Source: Whalleya microplaca | Taxonomy: Eukaryota > Ascomycota > Sordariomycetes > Xylariales > Xylariaceae | Length of the DNA: 64,000 nucleotides | Direction: 5' to 3' | Assembly (NCBI GenBank): GCA_022497155.1 | Contig: MU385786.1 | Span: forward strand, 98,561-162,560 | Part shown: in pieces, positions 57,117-64,000 of the stretch | How the letters are laid out: each line of letters opens with the position of its first letter | How positions within the stretch are numbered: the stretch's first letter is position 1 | The notes under the pieces: generated by a model | The model's database searches: none | Told to the model about the DNA's origin: nothing | Seen by the model: only the letters and a program-made list of their open reading frames with translations | Position numbers and translations under genes: made by a program

Positions 57117-57779
57117 ATAGACTTCTGGTATCATTACTGGCTCATTACTTTCCAATCAGTGTATAAGCCCAGCCCTACTTTACATGTTACTTACGCCCGA
57201 GGCTTTGCTAGATACCACGGTCACTGTGAGCAGGTCCAGTACGTGTCCAACAACCGAAAACTATAAACCATTATTCATATGCCTGAACCACGGTAATCGG
57301 CAATAAAAAGCCAGAAGTTGGATTCTCGAGACCCTTGGTTGAATCATTGTCTTGCATTGCTTAGAAATACTCGCCTGTATTGCCTTGCATCGCTGGTACC
57401 GTACATGGTAACCTCATTAGCTACCTGTACGCTATCACACATTGATATTGGCCAACTCGTCGATACGGGTCTGTAGGTCGAGCCCAGATGTTATCCATTA
57501 CCAAGCATATACTGCGCAGTGGATTACTGCACCAACAGCCGCAATGAAAACCATCATATATGTATTTCTCTATGTATTCTATGATTCTCATTTATTCTCG
57601 CTTTAAATGTTTGCTCTATATGAGAGAAAAACTGCTATGCTAATGCAGCCTATGCAATTGACATGAGAATAGATTAACTGGCAATCATAGATATAGAAAA
57701 GAAAAGTTCGTAATCCTCATACTCTCATGCAAGTGGAAATTCATGATGATTTATCTCCGAAATAACCCAGGTCCATAAC
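57117..57779. other. Intergenic region, no gene seen
   Basis: 660 bp between the chitinase-like remnant (plus) and the sugar porter (minus, convergent). AT-leaning 3' flank sequence. Confidence 0.55.
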
Positions 57780-59864
57780 TCAGTCACTAGCCGAGTCCTT
57801 AACCTCGTCCTCGAAGATAGAGCGGCGTCTGAGATCCTCTGCTGCCTCTTCAACATCACGACCATGCGCTGTGGCGAATTTCTGAGGCCGGCGTACGGAG
57901 GTTGAGTCGGCATCATGGATAACAATCAACGGCGGGTCGTCGCGATAATACGCGTCTAGGTCTTCTAATGTACGGTTGGCGGTCTCGGGGTAGAATAACC
58001 ACAGGATCGGCATGGCCGCCGCGTTGATAACGGTCCATATGATATAGAACTTCCAACCTAAGGTCTTGAGACCGATAGGCGTTACTTCGACGACGATGAA
58101 GTTAGTCAGCCAATCCGTCATTGTGGCGACCGCGGCTCCCTTGGTTCGCATCGGAAGACTATGATTACACGTGTTATTAGTTTCCATGCATATATCCCAG
58201 ATTCAAGACAGAGCTGTGCACTTACGAATTGATCTCGGTGGGATAGAGCCACGGAATTCCCAACATTCCTAGAGCAAAGCCCATATAGTAGATGAAGAAC
58301 CAGACGACCGAGGCCTTGGCGACTTCTATTCCATGGATATAACCTGGTTTCTCAGTATAATAGAGAAGAACCGTCATGAGCAAGAAGCAGAAAAATTGAA
58401 TCCCCGTCGATATCATCATCATTTTACGGCGACCGAACTTTTCGACCAGAGGTGCTGCTATCAGGGATGCGAATAGGTACGCAACTGATGCACAAGCGGC
58501 AATGAGACGTGCCATGGTCGAGTCAAGCTTCACAGACTCGATCAAGAGGGTAGGAAGGTAGTAAGACACTGTAATGCGTAAGTCAGTAAGTCGCCTGCAC
58601 TGGAATGGTCTTGTCATTATTCTGGGAGTGGATGGGAGTTCTCGGGTTTGAACTCGTAAGCAAATCATAACAGCGGTAAAAAGAAACTCGTAGTAACATA
58701 CTGATGTTGATGCCGCCAAGCTGCTGCATAGCCTGGGTGCCGGAACCTAGAAGCAATCGTCGCACCGTTTTTGTACCAGCCTTAGTACGACCACGCAGAA
58801 TGTCTCGCCATCGAATCGCATTCTTGCGTTCGAATTCAACACTGTATATGATTTCTTGTCGGTCCGCGATGATGTATGGGTCATCAACTGGTTTGTCTTC
58901 CAAGTCTGCTAGGATGGTGCTCGCTTCGTCCTCGCGGCCATGAGCTAGTAGCCATCTGGTATAACAATTAGCCAGTCTCGACTAAACATACCATCGGGGA
59001 CTCCAAGTTACTCACCTAGGTGACTCAGGCAACCATGGTACAGTCCCAAATAGAACAAGGCAGAAGAGTAGTTGAATTGCCAGCGGCAGTCGCCATGCGA
59101 TAGATCCTCCAACGTAAGACATTCCGTAGTTGATCCAGTTACTCAACATAAAACCGAAGATGTTCATGCTCATCTCGAAAACAACGAGTTTACCTCTGTT
59201 GCTGACTTTCGACGTTTCGGTCTGCCACACAGGTGCAGTTGCCGTATTGATGCCATTGCCGATTCTAGCTCGGCTATTAGTTAGACGCTCCTCACATCAA
59301 ACTCTAATAAATCAAGGTTTATCACGACAACTTACCCTGTGAGTATTCTAGCAACTATCATGTGTGGAACGCTGAATGAACTTGTCTGCAGAATAGCCCC
59401 AATGGTCATGATTGTCGTCCCAATCATGATCGTTTTCTTGCGTCCGAACTTTTCTCCGATGGAAAATGCGACAACTGCACCCAGGAAACAACCAATAGTG
59501 TAGATTGAAGTGACAATTGATAGTATCGACGTTTTATCTTCTCCGTTCAGATCATGGACATCGAGGTAATCTTGTGAGATAACGACACCGCCTGAGATGA
59601 GAGATGAGACGTTAATGGAGAAACCACGATGATGTTATAGTTTGGGAAACATACTAAACACGCCTTGATCATAGCCAAACAGACTCATGTCTGTAGCACA
59701 AGCGACCTATAGCCATATCTGTTAGCCTTTTATGCCTTTTATAATTCATCGAATGCTCCATTGCAGAAAGGGGGGAGACCTACCGTAATCCAGAATGTCA
59801 GCCATGATCCTCTAAGCCCAAAGTAGGGCTGTTTTGCTTTGGTGATCGCCATTGGTGGATTCAT
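57780..59864 (-). CDS. MFS sugar porter (7 exons, 537 aa)
   Basis: Proton-coupled hexose/disaccharide importer of the sugar porter family in the plasma membrane. Minus-strand exons are 59864-59784, 59706-59655, 59591-59336, 59264-59016, 58956-58703, 58568-58226 and 58158-57780. Introns are 77, 63, 71, 59, 134 and 67 bp, all GT..AG with matching phases; the sum is 538 codons. Landmarks in order: GYDQGVFSGVV in TM1, GEKFGRKKTIMIG (motif A), ARILTGIGNGINTATAPVWQTE in TM4-5, WLPESPRWLLAHGRE (PESPR motif), QAMQQLGGINIMSYYLP in TM7, VEKFGRRKMMM (second GRR motif), WLYPTEI near TM10, and PETANRTLEDLD at the end of TM12. The C-terminal tail is charged (RRRSIFEDEVKD). Substrate preference cannot be read. 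It resembles lactose-permease-like fungal members. No metabolic partner genes are adjacent. Confidence 0.95.
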
Positions 59865-61199
59865 CCACTACCGAGTTTCTTTTCCGATAGAATGTGCTGT
59901 ACTGGCAGGAAGGTCTTGATGGTTGAATTCGGCTGCTGCAGTGTAGGAGGGTCAAGGAAGCTTATTCATAAAATCCGAATGGAAATCTGGGTAAGAGTTA
60001 TGTAAGTTGCCATTATATAGTGCTCAACTCTAGACCAGTGAAATTCCCATTTAGAGTGAATGGTAACCAACACTACCCGCCTCAGGATTTCTGTGCGACG
60101 TCACTCTCGGTGTAAAACAAAGCGAGTCCATAAAGCAAACGCACGGAGCAAACACAGGTCAAAGAATCCAGGTCAGTATTGCATCACCACCAGTCAACTT
60201 ATTTATCCTTCGCATCCATCTTATTGTCTCAAAGGTGAATAGAAAGTCCTTACCTGTGGTCTGTTCGAAGGTTCAATTGGTCTAGATTAAACCTCTATCG
60301 TGCCATTCACTAGTCTTCAATTAGGTGGAATCGATGCAGAGAAGCTCCCGTCTGGAGATCTATTGTGGATGCGAACCCCAGAAACCCCACGTTGTTTGTG
60401 GAGTTAGGTGGAGTTGAGGGGAGAAAAAGTTGGAAGACAATGGGGCTAGGCCCGATATAATATGGGGTTGAAAATGTTTCCCTTCTGTCGGTAAAGCTGA
60501 GTAAGCTCAATTGATCTAGAGAATACGATCTCCTGGGCAGTCATAATGCAGTGAGAATGTTAGTCTTATATATAGGCAGTACAGCCGTTAGAATCTATAT
60601 CATGGGTCTCTTTTCTTCCAGAGAGCTTGCCGACTATTCGTAATCGTCAGACTCATATCTGATTCTAACTGCCGGTTTCATCAGGCTCGAAGTTGTCGAA
60701 GAAATTCTCACGGCGGCGGATTAGGAAGGGTCTCAGGTCTCGGGTCAAAGGTTTGCACTGTACGTCATTGCGGAAACAATCGCTTTCATTGTCTGCAATG
60801 AGAGATCGGAGTAACGCGCATTTTCACCTTATTTGTCGGCGGGGCCCGCTTTGGCTGAACATCTCAAGCTACTATGAATGACGTATTTGGAGTTGCACGG
60901 ATATCCACCTACCAGAAATAGATAACAATGTGAGACCACGAGACTAAGGAGCTTCTTACAATTCTTCCCATCCGGATGCAACCTCTGAAGACGTGATGAC
61001 GGCGCTTAATAGAATATCTATATCAACTGGCCGGTACGATTTATATATCCATTACATGTACTTCACGCATAGACTTATACATGGGAATCCCATAGGACTC
61101 CCACCAATTCCCATAGGAAGTGATGGGACTCCCATATAAGTCCTACGCTAGTAATAAGACTCCTACGAAATTTCTCTCCCATTATATATTCTTATAAAA
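59865..61199. other. Sugar-porter promoter and transition to the AT-rich block
   Basis: No gene. From about 61080 to 61200 the motif cccata/gggact recurs (aatcccatagga, ctcccacc, aattcccatagga, gggactcccata, aactcccata), with inverted and direct copies. This could be the edge of a decayed transposon or long terminal repeat, since base composition changes abruptly just after it. Confidence 0.5.
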
Positions 61200-62420
61200 C
61201 TCCCATAAGAAATATATATATATTAATAAAATAAATAAAACTTTAAAATAATTATAAAATAATTAACTAAGACTTATATATTAATATAAATTAGCAAATA
61301 CTTAAATGTTTATATTAATAAATAATAAAAGTATTTATATAAAGTTTTATATTTTAAACGCTAATATTTTTTAAAAACTAAATGCTATTAAATTATTATT
61401 TTAATTAAGCTATAAAAAATTATTTTTTTGCAGTTTTAAATTATTAACTTTTTTTTTATATTTTTCGGTTTTTTAAAGCTTGTTAAATTAATATAGCCTA
61501 ATGTTATTTTAGAGCCGTTTTTTTTTTATGCCGCTCGATTTTTCCGAGCTATTTTTTTATAGTATATCTGTCGTTTTAGTAAATTAGGCATATAATTTTT
61601 TAACTATACTTTTTATAAAGTTAGGAAATAATTAATAATTATTTTTATTAAAGTTATATTTTAATTTATAATATAACTCGATTAGTATAAATATAAACTA
61701 AATTAAATATTAAAAACTTATTAGATTATTTTATAATTATTTTATTAATAATTATATTTTTTATTATTTTTATTATAATAAATTTAGCTATTTCTTAAAG
61801 GCTAAATATAATAAAAGCTTATTATTTATATTTTATACTAAATTACTAAGAAATTTCCCGGGCAAATTATTAAAAGGCGGCTTTAAAAATTAAAAAGTCG
61901 GTGTTTTTTTAGTAATAATAAATTTTATATAAAATAGCGACTATAATTAAATTAATAAAATAATTATAAAATAATTTTTTTACGTACTTTCTGGCTTTTA
62001 TTTGCGTGCTTTTAGTTACCGCGCGCTAGACGTACTAAAAATAGGAGTCTTTTTTTTTATTTATTTTTAAGGTTTTTTTTTAATTAATAAAATAGGTATT
62101 TTATAAGCTATAATTTTACAGCCTTTTTTATTTACGGTAAATTAAATTTCTTTAGGCTTAAAGTCGGTATTTTTTTTTAAAAAAATAATAAATTTATACT
62201 AGTATATCGCTGTTTTTTTTCGGTAGAGTTTTTAATAGTTATAATAATAACTTTATTATTTATATTTATTTCTTTATTATTCTTGTTATTTTTATTATCG
62301 TTATTAATTTTATAATTAAGTATTATTTTATTATATTTATTCCGGTTATTATTTTAAAAAATAAGATTAAAATTATTATCTAAGTTTAATATAATTTGGA
62401 ATTTTTTATTATAATACCGA

Positions 62421-62570
62421 TTGTTATTATTATTTTTATTTATAAAGTTATCGGCATTACTATCTTTATTTATAAAATTATCGGTATTATTATTTTTATT
62501 AGTAAAATTATCGGCATTATTATTTTTATTCGCAAAATTATCGGCATTAATATTTTTATTTCTAAAGTTA
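62421..62570. repeat. 30-bp tandem repeat, about 5 copies
   Basis: Units contain ttatcgg[c/t]att and tatttttatt; tcgg occurs at 62451, 62481, 62511 and 62541, exactly 30 bp apart. The unit is ten codons, so it keeps a frame open (IIGIIIFIxK), which could be a remnant of a coding repeat or mere chance. Confidence 0.88.
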
Positions 62571-63165
62571 TTATTATTTATTTCGGTATTATTATCGGCG
62601 TTATTTTTAATTATATTTTAGTTTTTTATAAATAGTTATTTTTAAATTTAATTGTCGATTTTTAATACTAAAATTAATGCTTCTTAATTATTAAGTTAAA
62701 GCTAAGACTTAATTATATTTTTTTTAATATAAAATTTATAATTTGCGAAAATTTACGCTTTTTTTATAAAGCCTATTAATATTTAATTATTTTATAATTA
62801 TTTTATTGTTTTATTAAAAGGTTTAGATTATTACTATCGGCAGTTTTTTTATTTATTATTACGTCTATAGATTTAGTAATATCGGTATTTTATATTATAA
62901 AAAATAAGTATATAATTATTTCTTAATTATTTAGGGGCATTTATTTTAGCCTAATTAGTAATAAAAATCGGACCTTTAAATTAAAAATTATTTAATAACG
63001 TGCGTTAAAATTTAGTTCCGGCGTTAAATTTCGAGTTATTTATTTATAATAATTAATAAATAATTACTAGCTAGATATTTTATCTTATACCTTAAGTTAG
63101 CAGTTACTTATAAGTAATTTTTAAATATTATAGTCGGTTTAATATAAATAAATATATAGTTAAAG

Positions 63166-63790
63166 GTCGATTATTTCGTAATTATTTCAATTAATAAAAT
63201 AAATTTAATTAAAAATAACTGCAAGAAATAATAGAAATAATAAAAATAAAAAAATAAAATAATTATATATAAGCTTTTTACTAGTTATATTTATTTAAAA
63301 GTCGATTATTTTATAATTATTTCGATTAATTTATTAAATTTAATTAAATGCGACCGTAAGAAATAATAAAAGTAATAAAAGTAAAAAAAATAAATTAATT
63401 ATAAGCTTTTTATTAATCGCATTTATTTAAAAGTCGATTATTTCGCGATTATTTCGATTAATTAATTAAATTTAATTAAATGTAATCGCAAGAAATAATA
63501 AGAGTAATAAAAGTGAAAAAAATAAATTAATTATAAACTTTTTACCGGTTATATTTACTTAAAAGTCGATTATTTCGCGATTATATTAATTAATTAATTA
63601 AATTTAATTAAATGCGATTGCGGGAAATAATAAAAGTAATAAAAGTAAAAAAAGTAAATTAATTATATACTTACTACCAGTTATATCTGCTTAAAAGTCG
63701 ATTATTTCGCGATTATATTAATTAATTAATTAAAGTTAATTAAATGCGACCGCAAAATATAATAAGTATAATAGTTATAGCGAAAATTAG
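63166..63790. repeat. 132-bp tandem repeat, about 4.7 copies
   Basis: gtcgattatt begins at 63166, 63301, 63433, 63565 and 63697; the last three spacings are exactly 132 bp and the first 135. Within each unit follow tttaattaaat, a gcga/gcaagaaataat segment and aagtaataaaagt. Copies differ mainly by C/T and G/A changes, as expected for RIP acting on a tandem array. Confidence 0.88.
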
Positions 63791-63895
63791 TTAAATTATA
63801 TAATATATAATATATAGTAAAAAGTGTGGTAAAAGGGGGTATAATAAATAGGGTAAAATTAAATAAATAATTTAAAAAAGTGGGGCGTTTTAATA

Positions 63896-64000
63896 AAAGA
63901 GAAAAAGCACTTTAAAAAATCAATTATATATAAAAGGAAAAAGCATTTTAAAAAATCAATTATATATAAAAGGAAAAAGCACTTTAAAAAATTAATTATA
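63896..64000. repeat. 36-bp tandem repeat, at least 3 copies, cut by the window end
   Basis: gaaaaagca begins at 63901, 63937 and 63973, each followed by [c/t]tttaaaaaatcaatta and tatataaaag. The array runs off the right edge, so its full length is unknown. Confidence 0.88.

Larger units (their letters stand above)
61200..64000. other. Extremely AT-rich, RIP-like block reaching the window end
   Basis: About 2.8 kb, visibly above 80% A+T, with no real gene; the open frames at 62396-62635 translate a tandem repeat (IIFISKIIG). TpA steps are very frequent and CpA/TpG rare, while CpG survives in places (ttatttcgcgatt), as expected from C-to-T mutation in CpA contexts (repeat-induced point mutation). 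The original element cannot be recognised. Three tandem arrays are listed separately. Confidence 0.85.

Noticed and set aside
48366..59864. ADH, acidic hypothetical protein, LysM/chitinase remnants and sugar porter as one metabolic cluster
   Set aside because: Spacing is several kb, orientations are mixed, and no shared pathway, regulator or biosynthetic enzyme is visible.
62396..64000. Regular repeats considered as a CRISPR array
   Set aside because: Units are contiguous tandem repeats without unique spacers, in a eukaryotic AT-rich block.

Overview
This window is nuclear DNA of a filamentous ascomycete (Pezizomycotina; gene content suggests Sordariomycetes, but the order is not resolved). 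The evidence is: genes split by short introns (mostly 47-220 bp, GT..AG with CTAAC/CTGAC-like branch points), fungal protein families (NST1, Rho2, TMA20, mL40/Mrpl28, a TRAPPC12-like subunit, a fungal I78 inhibitor, MFS sugar and drug porters), no operons or Shine-Dalgarno sites, gene-poor stretches of several kb, and an extremely AT-rich end that looks like a RIP-type sequence block. Exon-intron structures below were worked out by matching reading phase across splice sites. All of the multi-exon models given sum to a whole number of codons.

Layout. 1.0-2.7 kb: DHA1-type MFS drug/metabolite exporter. 3.4-4.7 kb: 452-aa orphan with nucleotidyltransferase-like motifs. 5.1-6.5 kb (minus): TRAPPC12-like TPR protein, convergent with the orphan. 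8.0-8.55 kb (minus): small hypothetical protein. 8.6-13 kb: gene-poor, with short tandem repeats. 13.1-15.9 kb: 776-aa AT-hook/proline-rich protein, followed 105 bp later by mitoribosomal protein mL40 (16.0-16.65 kb). A (GCTGT)16 microsatellite lies between mL40 and the Rho2 GTPase gene (18.06-19.22 kb, minus). Rho2 contains a 6-nt microexon coding for the switch-I His-Tyr pair. 22.4-26.1 kb: NST1. 26-30 kb: empty. 30.3-31.2 kb (minus): secreted/one-TM cysteine-rich protein. 33.6-33.9 kb: I78 peptidase inhibitor. 34.5-35.2 kb: TMA20 (PUA domain).

36.9-39.0 kb (minus): acidic, repeat-containing protein with a possible BTB-like C-terminal half. 39-44.4 kb: gene-poor with microsatellites. 44.4-45.4 kb: BTB/POZ protein, followed by a 0.5-kb MITE with 46-bp terminal inverted repeats (45.6-46.1 kb). 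48.4-49.4 kb: zinc-dependent alcohol dehydrogenase. 53.3-54.7 kb: acidic hypothetical protein with an LRR-like composition. 54.9-57.1 kb: two divergent broken genes, a LysM protein (minus) and what looks like the C-terminal part of a subgroup-C (killer-toxin-like) chitinase (plus). 57.8-59.9 kb (minus): seven-exon sugar porter. 61.2-64.0 kb: very AT-rich block with three tandem arrays.

The genes do not form one pathway. The left two thirds mix housekeeping functions (translation: TMA20, mL40; traffic: TRAPPC12; polarity and wall: Rho2; stress: NST1). The right third is accessory (BTB, ADH, LysM/chitinase remnants, sugar porter, MITE, AT-rich block) and carries signs of decay and transposition. 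I did not see a biosynthetic cluster, CRISPR array, tRNA or rRNA. The most unusual supportable observation is the Rho2 microexon.
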